A stretch of DNA of 64,000 nucleotides from Prolixibacter sp. NT017 (GTDB lineage Bacteria; Bacteroidota; Bacteroidia; Bacteroidales; Prolixibacteraceae). This document shows positions 18,249 through 27,954 of the stretch, piece by piece; position 1 is the first letter of the stretch, and the number at the start of each line of letters is the position of its first letter. The position numbers and the translations under genes were made by a program. The notes beneath the pieces are model-generated. The model saw only the letters and a list, made by a program, of their open reading frames with translations. It was not told where the DNA came from and did no database searches. Where the stretch lies: the NCBI RefSeq assembly GCF_009617875.1, contig NZ_BLAV01000001.1:2418001-2482000 (forward strand), read 5' to 3'.

Positions 18249-19268
18249 ATGACAAACATGACCGGACATATTCGCTGGATGACAATCCTCCTGCTCCTTT
18301 TGGCAGGTCTGGCGCTGACCATCCTGTTTTCGCTTTCGCTGGGGACCGAGAATATCTCTGTTTGGCAGATACCGGAAATTTTTCTGCATCGAAAACCGGT
18401 TATGGATTACCAGATTCTAAGCCTGCTCAAACTACCGCGAATCATACTGGCGATATCCGTGGGTGGAGCATTGAGTCTGTCGGGCCTGATTCTGCAAGGA
18501 GTTTACCGTAATCCGCTGGTCGAACCCTATACGCTGGGCATATCAGGTGGAGCTGCACTGGGCGTGTGCCTGGCGCTGATGTTCCGGTTGCAGACAACGA
18601 TCGGGAGTATTGCCAATCCTTTGGCCGGTTTTGCTGGTGCGTTGATAATCATCCTTGTCATCTACCTCTTTAGTCTCCGAAAAGGAAATGTGCAGATAAC
18701 ATCTATGTTGCTGACCGGGGTAATGATTAGTTTCATCACTTCATCATTGCTCATGCTTATCATGGCGCTTTCGCGGATTGAGGATTTGCATGGGATTGTC
18801 TTCTGGACCATGGGCTCGCTGGATGAACCTTCGCCCTGGTTAATTACCATTGCAGCAGTCACGTCTGTGAGTGGGTTGCTGATTACATCACTGTTTGTCC
18901 ATTCCCTCAATGCACTCCGGCTGGGCAAAGAGCCGGCACGCCATCTAGGTATAAACACCAACCGGACTATACGGGTGCTGTTTATCGTGGCTTCCCTGCT
19001 AACAGGTGTATCGGTTGCCGTGGCCGGAGTCATCGGATTCGTCGGATTACTGGTTCCACATATCATGCGCCGGCTAACCGGAAGCGACTATCGGTTACTG
19101 CTTCCGGCCTCTTTCATTGCGGGAGCCATTTATCTTACTGCAAGCGATACCATTGCCCGAACGATTATTCAACCCAACGAGCTACCGGTTGGAGTCATCA
19201 CCGGTTTATTAGGGGGCAGCTTATTTCTTTGGTTACAACAAAAAGAGAATAAAGGATGGAAGATATAA
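18249..19268 (+). CDS. btuC: Cobalamin ABC importer permease (BtuC, FecCD family)
   Basis: The start at 18249 (MTNMTGHIRWMTILLLLLAG) lies 1 bp after the adenosyltransferase stop; an upstream ATG at 18210 lies inside that gene. The protein has about ten hydrophobic segments and FecCD signatures: LKLPRIILAISVGGALSLSGLILQGVYRNPLVEPYTLGISGGAALG, the coupling helix region LGINTNRTIR, and GFVGLLVPHIMRRLTGSDYR. This is the inner-membrane channel of the corrinoid importer with BtuF and BtuD. It overlaps the ATPase gene by 13 bp. Confidence 0.95.
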   Translation: MTNMTGHIRWMTILLLLLAGLALTILFSLSLGTENISVWQIPEIFLHRKPVMDYQILSLLKLPRIILAISVGGALSLSGLILQGVYRNPLVEPYTLGISGGAALGVCLALMFRLQTTIGSIANPLAGFAGALIIILVIYLFSLRKGNVQITSMLLTGVMISFITSSLLMLIMALSRIEDLHGIVFWTMGSLDEPSPWLITIAAVTSVSGLLITSLFVHSLNALRLGKEPARHLGINTNRTIRVLFIVASLLTGVSVAVAGVIGFVGLLVPHIMRRLTGSDYRLLLPASFIAGAIYLTASDTIARTIIQPNELPVGVITGLLGGSLFLWLQQKENKGWKI

Positions 19269-20140
19269 ACAATGCTGTACCGGTATTACAACTGAAAAAA
19301 CTGACGGCAGGTTACGGCAATGGCTTTCGGCTGAAAGATATTACCCTAAACATTCGTCAGGGCGATTTCACGGGTATTATAGGCCCCAACGGTGCAGGTA
19401 AAACAACATTATTGAAATGTATCGCAGGTGATCTGCCAGCCTGTGCCGAAGCATTTCAGTTGGCAGCTAAACCATTCAACCGGATGCACCTGAAAGAACG
19501 CGCCCGCCACATGGCCGTTGTGACTCAAAAAAACGATATCGGGTTCATTACAGTGGAAGATTACGTAATGATGGGACGACTCCCCTACCGGTCACTCTTG
19601 TCTGGATTAAGTTGTGTGGAGAATAAGCAGCTTGCTGAAAAATACATGAAAAAAAGTGGTGTATGGGCATATCGTCATCAGGCAGTAAACGAGCTTAGCG
19701 GTGGAGAACAACAACTGGTCGCCATCACCCGGGCCCTCGTTCAGGAACCCGACCTACTGCTCCTTGATGAACCAACAGCCCATCTGGATATCGCGCACCA
19801 GGTACAGATACTCGATTTTATTCAGCAGTTGAATGAAGAACTGAATCTGGCGGTACTCATGGTAGTCCACGACCTCAACCTGGCGGCAGAATACTGTACG
19901 CACTTGCTTCTGATGCAAAACGGTGAGGTCTGTGCCGAAGGAACACCAGGTGAAGTGCTAACGAGGCACCAGGTAAAAGAGGCGTATAAAACCGATGTGA
20001 CTGTTACCGAAAATCCATTATCCGGAAGGCCCTTTGTGTTCCCGGTTTCCCGGAATGCGACGAACAACCGGAATACCAAAAAGAAAATATCCCATCAAAC
20101 AGAAAACAAAATCATCTATGAAGAAATAACAACACATTAA
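19256..20140 (+). CDS. btuD: Cobalamin ABC importer ATPase (BtuD-like)
   Basis: A 294-residue ABC ATPase with Walker A GPNGAGKTT (about residues 42-50), signature LSGGEQQ (about 147), Walker B LLLLDEPTAHLD and the switch His in VVHDLNL. The fold matches FecE/BtuD-type importer ATPases. It overlaps btuC, so it completes the BtuCDF importer. The last 40 residues beyond the usual domain are polar and lysine-rich (NRNTKKKISHQTENK), a feature of unknown meaning. Confidence 0.93.
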   Translation: MEDINNAVPVLQLKKLTAGYGNGFRLKDITLNIRQGDFTGIIGPNGAGKTTLLKCIAGDLPACAEAFQLAAKPFNRMHLKERARHMAVVTQKNDIGFITVEDYVMMGRLPYRSLLSGLSCVENKQLAEKYMKKSGVWAYRHQAVNELSGGEQQLVAITRALVQEPDLLLLDEPTAHLDIAHQVQILDFIQQLNEELNLAVLMVVHDLNLAAEYCTHLLLMQNGEVCAEGTPGEVLTRHQVKEAYKTDVTVTENPLSGRPFVFPVSRNATNNRNTKKKISHQTENKIIYEEITTH

Positions 20141-20157
20141 ATCATCAGCAAATTAAT

Positions 20158-20325
20158 GCGAATGTGGGTGTTCCCCCGGAAGGGGATAAAGGGAACCCGG
20201 TGAGAATCCGGGGCTGTACCCGCAGCTGTAAGTCCGGAATACATTTCTTTCCCCAGTTGGTCACTGCCCTGATGTACACAGGACGGGAAGGCCGGAAAGG
20301 AACGGACAAGCCAGAAGACCTGCCT
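20158..20325 (+). ncRNA. Cobalamin riboswitch (second)
   Basis: A second complete cobalamin aptamer: AAAGGGAACCCGGTGAGAATCCGGGG, GCTGTACCCGCAGCTGTAAG and the B12 box AAGCCAGAAGACCTGCC (20309-20324). It starts only 18 bp after the btuD stop and precedes the TonB receptor gene by 122 bp. No TAnnTTTG element lies just before it, so it may act on readthrough from the upstream operon and/or on a promoter inside btuD. Confidence 0.95.
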
Positions 20326-20446
20326 GCCAGATTCGCTCATTATAAGCTTTCGGGATAAAAGCGTTGTGATAAAGGCCTGATCAACCTTTGCTGCAAGCAA
20401 CTCCCAGGGTTTATGCTAAACAACTGTTTAACTTAAATTTTGGAAA

Positions 20447-22570
20447 ATGAAAGGCATTTTATTAGCTGCAGCCGTAACACTATGGGTAACGGCAGCAGAA
20501 GCTCAGAAACAGGATTCGGTAAAGAACTACCAACTGGAACAGGTAATTGTGAATGCTTCGCGCTCACAATCCAAGCTGGGAGATATTCCCCGCAAAATCG
20601 ATGTTTTGACAAAGAACGATTTACAAGCTTCACCAGCCGATAATGTAGGCGATTTATTAAAAAATACGGTGGCAGTCGATATTATCGAATACCCCGGCAT
20701 CAAAGCCAGTATTGGGATGCGTGGTTTTGCTCCCTCGACGGATAACAAATACAACGTGCTGCTCATTAACGGAATTCCGGCTGGAACAGAAAACTTCGGA
20801 ACTCTCAGCACTGGTTACCTTCAACAGGTAGAAATCATGAAGGGCCCCTACTCTTCCCTGTACGGAACCAATGCCATGGGTGGGGTCATTAACCTGGTAA
20901 CCCCCAAGAGTACAGGTAAACTAGTGGGAAGTGTCCGTGGCGGTTTTGGCTCTTTCAATACCTCCCAGCTTTCAGGCCATATCGGCGGTAGCCTCACAAA
21001 AAAACTGTCTTTTGATCTGAACCTGAGCGGACTGGGTCAAAACAGCGATTACAAAACCGGAAAGAACAATTTGTTACACCGCTCAGCCATCGAAAAAGAG
21101 ATCCTCGATCCTTCCACTTTCGACAAAAAATATTCGAATACTTCGTATAAAAAATACAACGAAGGATTGCGACTGGGCTACCAATTCTCCGATAAGGTGG
21201 AAGCCAACTACTATCAACGGCTTTTTGCCGGTCGCGATGTGATGACCAACGGAACAATTTACGGTGTGTATGGCAACAGCAAAAAGGATATCACCCGCTG
21301 GTCACACGGACTCAATGTGGCAGTAAACGGAAATCGTCACAAACTCTCGGTTTCGCCCTATTTCAGCCGCGAGGTAAACAACTATTACAACATTGCCGGA
21401 ACCAACGATTTCGTGGAAACAGAAAACGTTTATAAGGAGTTTGGAGTGATGGCCACCGATAAATGGTTGTTGGGAAAACACAACCTGGTTTACGGTATCG
21501 ATTGGAACAACAAGCAGTACGAATCGAAACGATGGGCAGACGTCGGTGAGCGAACAGCTCCTTATCAGCCTAATTACCGCAACGGTGCATTGGGTGTGTT
21601 CGCCGAAGGAAACCTGAATTTTCTACAGGACAAACTGCAGGTTTCAGCCGGTCTGCGTTACGACAACATCAATTTCCATCTTTTCGCTACGCCGGAAATG
21701 GAAACCGATGCTCTTTCCGAAAATCACCAGGTGGTCAATCCGCACCTGGCCGCACAGTACAAGATCACCTCTAACTGGCGTGTTTTCACCGGGTACGGAA
21801 CCGGTTTCCACTCGCCTGATGCCTTTCAGAAAGCAGGAAGTTACAGCTATTCCTCTTCGTACGGAAAGTATAATTACAAAGGGAACCCAAACCTAAAACC
21901 TGAAAAATCACGCTCCTTCGACGGGGGCTTTGCCTATGCCAACCGTGATAATGGTTTGAGTGGAAGTCTGACCTACTTCGACACACATCATCTGGATATG
22001 ATTGACTACGACCGGTCGAACCCCGATTACACTACCTTCAAAAATACCAGTAAGGAACATATGAACGGACTGGAAGCTGGTTTTGCTTACGACTTCGGAG
22101 CAAGTTCTGACTATGCCTGGTCGTTGCGTGTTTTCGCCAATGCCACCTATTTGCTACATGCCAAATCAGAAGACAACGACGTGAAGTCCAATCTGAAGTA
22201 TGTTCGTAAAGCCAATGCCAACTTCGGAATCGAATACCGCGATTTTAAACACTGGCAAACCCGTTTGTCAGGTCGCTATATCGGGCACAGGTATGAGGAT
22301 AACTGGCTGTACACGTACGACTACACCACCTACGAAGTCATTCCATATACCACGGCCGATGGAACAGCCGTCCGCCCGTCACTCATCAATGATTCTGTAT
22401 TGAAACATCCGCAATTCCTGGTATTCGATTGGACCGGTTCGTACGCCTTCGCGGAGAACTATACGATTGGTGTTACTGTATCCAACCTGCTCGATGAGAT
22501 ATATACCGAGAAAGACGGTTACCCGATGCCGGGCCGTTCGGTTGGAGGAACCTTTACCTGGAGATTTTAA
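20447..22570 (+). CDS. btuB: BtuB-like TonB-dependent cobalamin receptor
   Basis: A 707-residue outer-membrane receptor with a short signal peptide (KGILLAAAVTLWVTAAEAQ), a TonB-box-like start (LEQVIVNASRS), the plug domain (IPRKIDVLTKNDLQ, YPGIKASIGMRGF, EIMKGPYSSLYGTNAMGGVINLVT) and a barrel ending with GGTFTWRF. It lacks the carboxypeptidase-like and STN domains of SusC proteins and is of vitamin/siderophore-receptor size. Substrate assignment to corrinoids rests on the riboswitch just upstream and the cob genes directly downstream. Confidence 0.9.
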   Translation: MKGILLAAAVTLWVTAAEAQKQDSVKNYQLEQVIVNASRSQSKLGDIPRKIDVLTKNDLQASPADNVGDLLKNTVAVDIIEYPGIKASIGMRGFAPSTDNKYNVLLINGIPAGTENFGTLSTGYLQQVEIMKGPYSSLYGTNAMGGVINLVTPKSTGKLVGSVRGGFGSFNTSQLSGHIGGSLTKKLSFDLNLSGLGQNSDYKTGKNNLLHRSAIEKEILDPSTFDKKYSNTSYKKYNEGLRLGYQFSDKVEANYYQRLFAGRDVMTNGTIYGVYGNSKKDITRWSHGLNVAVNGNRHKLSVSPYFSREVNNYYNIAGTNDFVETENVYKEFGVMATDKWLLGKHNLVYGIDWNNKQYESKRWADVGERTAPYQPNYRNGALGVFAEGNLNFLQDKLQVSAGLRYDNINFHLFATPEMETDALSENHQVVNPHLAAQYKITSNWRVFTGYGTGFHSPDAFQKAGSYSYSSSYGKYNYKGNPNLKPEKSRSFDGGFAYANRDNGLSGSLTYFDTHHLDMIDYDRSNPDYTTFKNTSKEHMNGLEAGFAYDFGASSDYAWSLRVFANATYLLHAKSEDNDVKSNLKYVRKANANFGIEYRDFKHWQTRLSGRYIGHRYEDNWLYTYDYTTYEVIPYTTADGTAVRPSLINDSVLKHPQFLVFDWTGSYAFAENYTIGVTVSNLLDEIYTEKDGYPMPGRSVGGTFTWRF

Positions 22571-22592
22571 CAAATGAAGAAAACGGGACAAC

Positions 22593-23102
22593 ATGGCTAA
22601 CGTCATTTTCATAACCGGCGGTCAACGTTCCGGAAAAAGCTCCTTTGCCCAGCAAAAGGCTGAGGAGCTTGCTCCGGGCCCTGTTTATGTTGCAACTGCC
22701 CGCGTCTGGGACGAGGAATTTCGTCAGCGAATTCAGCGTCACCAACACGACAGGGGGTCACACTGGACCACCATCGAAGAAGAGAAATACCTGAGTCAAC
22801 CAGACTTAACAGGAAGAGTTGTTGTGCTCGATTGCGTTACCCTCTGGCTCACCAATTTTTTTGTCGATAATGATTTCAATACGGAGCAATCACTGGAACA
22901 GGCAAAGGCCGAATGGAAACAATTGATCGAACAAGACTTTACCCTGCTGGTCGTTTCCAATGAAATTGGCATGGGGATTATTCCCGACAAGGAAATGCCC
23001 CGCCATTTTGCCGATTTGCAAGGCTGGATGAACCAGTTTATTGCCCGCACTGCCAACGAGGTTTACCTCATGGTTTCCGGTATTCCGGTAAAAATAAAGT
23101 AA
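22593..23102 (+). CDS. cobU: Adenosylcobinamide kinase / guanylyltransferase CobU
   Basis: The 169-residue enzyme shows the CobU P-loop FITGGQRSGKSSFAQ, the guanylylation segment ATARVWDEEFRQRIQRHQ with a conserved His, the strand VVLDCVTLWLTN and VVSNEIGMGIIPDKEMPRHFAD. It phosphorylates adenosylcobinamide and attaches GMP, preparing the corrinoid for lower-ligand attachment. It begins 22 bp after the receptor gene in the same operon. Length is normal for the family. Confidence 0.95.
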   Translation: MANVIFITGGQRSGKSSFAQQKAEELAPGPVYVATARVWDEEFRQRIQRHQHDRGSHWTTIEEEKYLSQPDLTGRVVVLDCVTLWLTNFFVDNDFNTEQSLEQAKAEWKQLIEQDFTLLVVSNEIGMGIIPDKEMPRHFADLQGWMNQFIARTANEVYLMVSGIPVKIK

Positions 23103-23122
23103 CTATCAAAAGATAAATTATC

Positions 23123-24133
23123 ATGACCAAAGAAGAATTAATACAAGCACTGCAACACAAAATTGACAACAAAACAAAACCTACCGGTTCGCTCGGCCAA
23201 CTGGAGCGAATTGCCATGCAACTCGGATTAATTCAGCAAACCCTTTCGCCCAAACTGGAAAATCCGGCCATGTTTGTTTTTGCTGCCGATCACGGGCTGG
23301 CCGATGAGGGGATTAGCCCTTACCCCAAAGAAGTGACCTGGCAAATGGCCATGAATTTCATGAAGGGCGGAGCTGCGATCAACGTATTTTGCCGCCAGCA
23401 TGATATTCAGATCAAAATCGTCGATGCCGGTGTCGATTTCGACTTTCCGGAAGACGGCCCTGTTATCCGGGCCAAAATAGCCAGAGGAACCCGGAATATG
23501 CGCCATGAACCGGCCATGACAATGGACGAATGCCAAAGGGCTCTCGGACAGGGTGCACAACTGGTTCGCGAAACTTTCGAAAAAGGTTCCAACGTCATCG
23601 GATTTGGCGAAATGGGCATTGGAAATACATCTGCTTCTTCGTTGCTGATGCATAAATTCACCGGATATTCCATCGAAGCGTGTACCGGCCGCGGTGCCGG
23701 GTTGCAGGATGCGGCACTGGATCGGAAGACCAGGCTGTTGAAAGAGGTGGCAGAAAAATACACAACGGAAACGCCACTGGAAACGCTGGCGACATTCGGC
23801 GGACTGGAAATTGCCATGATGTGTGGCGGGATGTTGGAAGCAGCACGCCTGGGCATAGTTGTCCTGGTGGATGGCTTTATTGCCACAGCAGCTGCATTAA
23901 CAGCCTGCCAGTTCGAACCGGAAGTACTTGATAACCTGATATTTTGCCATACATCCGATGAAAAGGGTCACCGGCTGATGTTAAGTTACCTGAAAGCGGA
24001 ACCGGTGCTGAACCTCGGCCTGCGTCTAGGTGAAGGAACCGGAGCCGCCCTGGCTTATCCCCTCCTGGTTTCGGCAACAAAATTTATTAACGAAATGGCC
24101 AGTTTCGACGAAGTCGGTGTTTCATCCAAATAA
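23123..24133 (+). CDS. cobT: Nicotinate-nucleotide:dimethylbenzimidazole phosphoribosyltransferase CobT
   Basis: A 336-residue CobT. It contains KIDNKTKPTGSLGQLE at the start, FAADHGLADEGISPYP, the glycine-rich GEMGIGNTSASS and GRGAGL loops, and RLGEGTGAALAYPL, whose Glu matches the position of the catalytic glutamate described for the Salmonella enzyme. It activates the lower-ligand base as the alpha-ribotide. No lower-ligand base synthesis gene lies in the window, so the base is made elsewhere or salvaged. Confidence 0.95.
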   Translation: MTKEELIQALQHKIDNKTKPTGSLGQLERIAMQLGLIQQTLSPKLENPAMFVFAADHGLADEGISPYPKEVTWQMAMNFMKGGAAINVFCRQHDIQIKIVDAGVDFDFPEDGPVIRAKIARGTRNMRHEPAMTMDECQRALGQGAQLVRETFEKGSNVIGFGEMGIGNTSASSLLMHKFTGYSIEACTGRGAGLQDAALDRKTRLLKEVAEKYTTETPLETLATFGGLEIAMMCGGMLEAARLGIVVLVDGFIATAAALTACQFEPEVLDNLIFCHTSDEKGHRLMLSYLKAEPVLNLGLRLGEGTGAALAYPLLVSATKFINEMASFDEVGVSSK

Positions 24134-24136
24134 GGT

Positions 24137-24895
24137 ATGATCAAAAACGAAATCAAAGCGTTTCTAACTGCCGTGATGTTCTATACCCGGTTGCCTGTCC
24201 CGTTCCTCTTCGAGCACCATCCGGAATATTTAAGCCGGGGAACAACCTGGCTTACTTTTATTGGCTGGATTGTTGGTGGCGTATCAGCTCTGATTTTCCT
24301 GGCTGCACAAATGTTGTTCCCGGCAACAGTAGCTATTCTCTTTAGTATGGTCGCAACGATTCTACTTACCGGCGCTTTTCATGAAGACGGCTTTGCCGAT
24401 ATGTGCGACGGTTTTGGTGGCGGATACGGAAAAGAGCAAATACTGAACATCATGAAAGATTCGCGGTTAGGAACCTATGGCGGCGCCGGACTTATCCTGA
24501 TGTTACTAATGAAGTTCTCGGTATTGTCGAATATCGACGCCCGGCTCATTCCGCTCGCGATGCTGGCCGGACATGCTTTTAGCCGCTGGGCCCCGGTCTG
24601 GCTCATCAAAGTGGGGAAATACGTACAACGAACCGACGCAAAAGCCAAACCCGTTGCAGAAAGCATCGGATGGCCCCGTCTCTTCTTTTCCGGCTTGTTT
24701 GCCATCATTCCGCTGCTTTTTCTGCCGGAATGGAGCATCTTTTGGGTAATTCCAGTAACAGCAGCCGGGATAGTGTTCTTCTTTCGTTACCTGAAAAAAC
24801 ACATCGGAGGCTATACCGGCGATACGCTGGGAGCTTCGCAGCAGCTGGCAGAAATAACTTTTTACCTGGTCATGCTGGCCGCTCATAATGGATAG
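24137..24895 (+). CDS. cobS: Adenosylcobinamide-GDP ribazoletransferase (cobalamin synthase) CobS
   Basis: The 252-residue integral membrane protein begins with KAFLTAVMFYTRLPVP, typical of CobS, and has the metal-binding acidic stretch HEDGFADMCDGFGGG followed by MKDSRLGTYGGAGL. Several hydrophobic segments follow, and GGYTGDTLGASQQLAE lies near the end. It joins adenosylcobinamide-GDP and alpha-ribazole(-phosphate) at the inner membrane. It starts 3 bp after the cobT stop. Confidence 0.95.
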   Translation: MIKNEIKAFLTAVMFYTRLPVPFLFEHHPEYLSRGTTWLTFIGWIVGGVSALIFLAAQMLFPATVAILFSMVATILLTGAFHEDGFADMCDGFGGGYGKEQILNIMKDSRLGTYGGAGLILMLLMKFSVLSNIDARLIPLAMLAGHAFSRWAPVWLIKVGKYVQRTDAKAKPVAESIGWPRLFFSGLFAIIPLLFLPEWSIFWVIPVTAAGIVFFFRYLKKHIGGYTGDTLGASQQLAEITFYLVMLAAHNG

Positions 24896-24898
24896 CCC

Positions 24899-25441
24899 AT
24901 GGGAACTGTGGTATTAATCAGACATACAAGCGTTGACGTACCGGCAGGGACGATTTACGGACAAACGGATGTTCTTCCCGATCGCACGTTTGCTGCCGAA
25001 GCAGAGAAACTAAAGAGCGAAGTTCGTCCGTTTACCGGCTTTTCGGTATTTTCAAGCCCGTTGACCCGCTGCCGGATGCTGGCCGAAGCACTCTTCCCCG
25101 GAAGGGAAATCCACTTCGATCAACGAATCACTGAACTTGACTTTGGTAACTGGGAAAGCCGTCGCTGGGAGGAGATAGAACAGCTGGAAGAAGGGCGTTA
25201 CTGGTTCGACCGTTATCAAACAGTCCGTTGCCCGGGAGGCGAAGGTTATCCGGACCTGTATAGCCGCGTACGTGACTTTCTTATCTGCTACCGCAAAGAA
25301 TTCGCCGGCGGTGCAGTCATTATAACACACGGCGGTCCTTTCCGGGTATTGGCCGGGTTATTAAAAGGAATGAGTGCGGAAGGTGTATGGGATTTGCCGG
25401 CCCCGCCTTACGGCGGATTGGAATTATTTGAACTGGAATAG
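24899..25441 (+). CDS. cobC: Alpha-ribazole phosphatase (CobC-type histidine phosphatase)
   Basis: A 180-residue member of the histidine phosphatase superfamily: catalytic LIRHTSVD near the N-terminus, SSPLTRC, ITELDFGNWESRRWEEIE and the second catalytic His in IITHGGPFRVL. The family removes the phosphate from alpha-ribazole phosphate or adenosylcobalamin phosphate. Its place between cobS and cobQ makes the CobC role more likely than a general phosphoglycerate-mutase function. Confidence 0.88.
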   Translation: MGTVVLIRHTSVDVPAGTIYGQTDVLPDRTFAAEAEKLKSEVRPFTGFSVFSSPLTRCRMLAEALFPGREIHFDQRITELDFGNWESRRWEEIEQLEEGRYWFDRYQTVRCPGGEGYPDLYSRVRDFLICYRKEFAGGAVIITHGGPFRVLAGLLKGMSAEGVWDLPAPPYGGLELFELE

Positions 25442-26938
25442 ATGGAGATGGAAAAAATATTGAAGCCCGTTATGTTCGTAGGAACCGGTTCTGATGTAGG
25501 GAAAAGCATCATCACCGCCGGATTTTGCCGGATACTGAAACAGGATGGCTACCGTCCGGCACCGTTCAAAGCGCAGAATATGTCACTGAACAGCTATGCC
25601 ACTCCCGAGGGACTGGAGATTGGCCGGGCACAAGCCGTGCAAGCTGAGGCGGCCGGTATTGCCTGCCGGAGTGAAATGAATCCGGTCCTGCTGAAACCCA
25701 CCGGCGATCAACATTCACAGGTGGTACTGAACGGCAAGCCTATCGGGAACCAGTCGGCAAAAGCCTATTTCCTGGAAACAGATCGCGACTACCTGTTTAA
25801 CCAGGCAATGAAAGCCTGGCATTACCTCAACGGGAAATATCATCCGGTGGTGATGGAAGGTGCGGGCAGTATTTCAGAACTCAATCTGCGCGACAAGGAT
25901 ATCACCAATATGCGGATTGCCCGGCAAACCGGCGCGGCCACGTTCCTGGTTGCCGACATCGACCGGGGAGGCGTTTTTGCCAGCGTATACGGCTCGGTGA
26001 TGTTGCTGCCTCCCGAAGAACGCGATTTGATTGCCGGCATCATTATCAACAAGTTCCGGGGTGACATGTCTCTTTTCGACGAAGGCCGAAAAATAATGGA
26101 AGAGATTACCGGGAAACCGGTGGTGGGAGTCATTCCTTACTTTCGTAACATCCGTATTGAAGATGAGGACGCTGTTCCGCTGGCGTTGAAAAGACATCAT
26201 CCCGTTCAGGGAAAAATCAATGTGGCAGTGGTGTTGCTTCCCCGCATGGCTAACTTCACCGATTTCAGTCTTCTCGAGCAAATCAGCAGCGTCAATCTTT
26301 ACTTTACACACGATATTTCAGCCATACGTGAAGCCGATATGGTTATTCTGCCCGGCTCCAAAAATACCATCGACGATCTGCTCTACCTGAAAAGCACCGG
26401 CATGGCCGACGAACTGGTAAAGGCCGCACAAAACGGAAAACCGTTATATGGCATTTGCGGCGGCTATCAAATGATGGGGACAGAAATTCATGACCCGGAA
26501 GGTGTGGAAGGCAAAGTCCGGTCGGTGAAAGGACTCGGAATACTCCCGGTAACTACTACCCTGACCGGTGAAAAGATTACCCGACAGCGACAGTTTGCCT
26601 ACCGGAAAGGGAAAGCCTTAACCAACAGCGGCTACGAAATTCATATGGGAGAGACTGTTCTCGTCGGTGGAAAACCGGTAGCCTGCTTCGAAGACGGAAC
26701 TCGCGATGGCTGTCTGCTCAACGAGCATTGCTGGGGAAGTTACCTCCACGGCATATTCGATAACCGCGAGGTGGTAGAACAAATACTAAAGACGGTCAGT
26801 CCCGGATTTTCGGAACCCATTCCCGACTACCTGGCTTTTAAAGAAAAGCAGTACGACAAACTTGCCACGCACATCCGGAAGCATGTCGATATGGATCAGT
26901 TTTACCGATTGGTAACCCATGAAAACCAGGGACAATGA
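25442..26938 (+). CDS. cobQ: Cobyric acid synthase CobQ/CbiP
   Basis: A 498-residue glutamine amidotransferase of normal family length. The N-terminal ATPase domain has FVGTGSDVGKSIITAGFCRIL and PFKAQNMSLNSYAT, then EGAGSISELNLRDKDI and LVADIDRGGVFAS. The C-terminal GATase domain has the nucleophile Cys in YGICGGYQMMG and the His in GSYLHGIFD. It amidates four corrin side chains of adenosylcobyrinic acid a,c-diamide. A second in-frame ATG lies at 25448 (MEKILKP). It directly abuts cobC and overlaps the next gene by 4 bp. Confidence 0.96.
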   Translation: MEMEKILKPVMFVGTGSDVGKSIITAGFCRILKQDGYRPAPFKAQNMSLNSYATPEGLEIGRAQAVQAEAAGIACRSEMNPVLLKPTGDQHSQVVLNGKPIGNQSAKAYFLETDRDYLFNQAMKAWHYLNGKYHPVVMEGAGSISELNLRDKDITNMRIARQTGAATFLVADIDRGGVFASVYGSVMLLPPEERDLIAGIIINKFRGDMSLFDEGRKIMEEITGKPVVGVIPYFRNIRIEDEDAVPLALKRHHPVQGKINVAVVLLPRMANFTDFSLLEQISSVNLYFTHDISAIREADMVILPGSKNTIDDLLYLKSTGMADELVKAAQNGKPLYGICGGYQMMGTEIHDPEGVEGKVRSVKGLGILPVTTTLTGEKITRQRQFAYRKGKALTNSGYEIHMGETVLVGGKPVACFEDGTRDGCLLNEHCWGSYLHGIFDNREVVEQILKTVSPGFSEPIPDYLAFKEKQYDKLATHIRKHVDMDQFYRLVTHENQGQ

Positions 26939-27954
26939 TTCACGGGCACGGTGATGATCAGAATTTCAGGGGGACTTCACTCAGGGCTGACTTCAGCTCC
27001 AATACGTATTACGGCGGACTGCCGCCTGGTTTAACCGAACATTTGCAGGACCAAATCCCCCGCTTAGCTCATTATCCCGAACCGGATGCCGCAGAACTTA
27101 CGAGGTTACTGGCCGATTTGCATAACATATCGCCGGAACAGGTTTTTCCCGGGAATGGCGCAACGGCATTGATTTATCGGCTGGCCAGACTTTACACAGG
27201 AAAGCGCTCTGCTATTCATATTCCGACCTTTTCGGAATATGAAGATGCCTGCCGCCTGAATAACCATCAACTAACATACTTCCACAGAAACAGCCTGTCA
27301 ACTCAATCTTCGCCCAATGCGGATGTTATCTGGCTTTGTAATCCCAACAATCCCGATGGTTCCCTCCTCCCGTCTGTCGATATTGAAACACTGCTGAAGA
27401 CACATCGACAAACCATGGTAATAGTAGACGAGGCATACGAACCACTGGCTTTCCAACCGTGTTCCGTGCTTCCGCTGCTGCCAAAGTATCCCAACCTGGT
27501 AGTCATCCGTTCGCTGACCAAAGCTTTTGCCATGCCTGGTATCCGGTTGGGTTATGTAGTGGCCTATCCGGGAATCATCGCTCAGCTAAAACACTTTGCA
27601 CAGCCGTGGGAACTGGGAACGATGACGCAGGAAACCGGGAAATTCATCGCGGTAAATCATCAATCACTTCTTCCCGACAGGAAAAAACTGGAAAAGGAAA
27701 CCAACCTTTTCAGAGAACAATTACAGCAACTACCGGAATTTGCGTTTTATCCGACAAGCTGTCCTTTTTTACTGGGCCAGACACTCCAAGGTAAGGCTTC
27801 CGAGTTAAAGCATTGGTTACAGGATAAATACTCGCTACTCATACGTGATGCCGGAAATTTCCGGGGGCTGGATTCCTCTCACTTCCGGGTCTCGCTTCGA
27901 ACCCAAAAAGAAAATCAACTGCTCATCGAAGCTCTGAAACAATGGAAAGCATAG
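26935..27954 (+). CDS. cobD: PLP-dependent threonine-phosphate decarboxylase-like protein (CobD)
   Basis: A 339-residue aspartate-aminotransferase-fold protein: LCNPNNPDGSLL, VIVDEAYEPLAF and the PLP-lysine motif RSLTKAFAMPGIRLGY. The fold is shared by histidinol-phosphate aminotransferase and CobD. Placement between cobQ and cbiB favours CobD, which makes (R)-1-amino-2-propanol phosphate from threonine phosphate for the CbiB reaction. It overlaps both neighbours (4 bp and 13 bp). Confidence 0.88.
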   Translation: MIHGHGDDQNFRGTSLRADFSSNTYYGGLPPGLTEHLQDQIPRLAHYPEPDAAELTRLLADLHNISPEQVFPGNGATALIYRLARLYTGKRSAIHIPTFSEYEDACRLNNHQLTYFHRNSLSTQSSPNADVIWLCNPNNPDGSLLPSVDIETLLKTHRQTMVIVDEAYEPLAFQPCSVLPLLPKYPNLVVIRSLTKAFAMPGIRLGYVVAYPGIIAQLKHFAQPWELGTMTQETGKFIAVNHQSLLPDRKKLEKETNLFREQLQQLPEFAFYPTSCPFLLGQTLQGKASELKHWLQDKYSLLIRDAGNFRGLDSSHFRVSLRTQKENQLLIEALKQWKA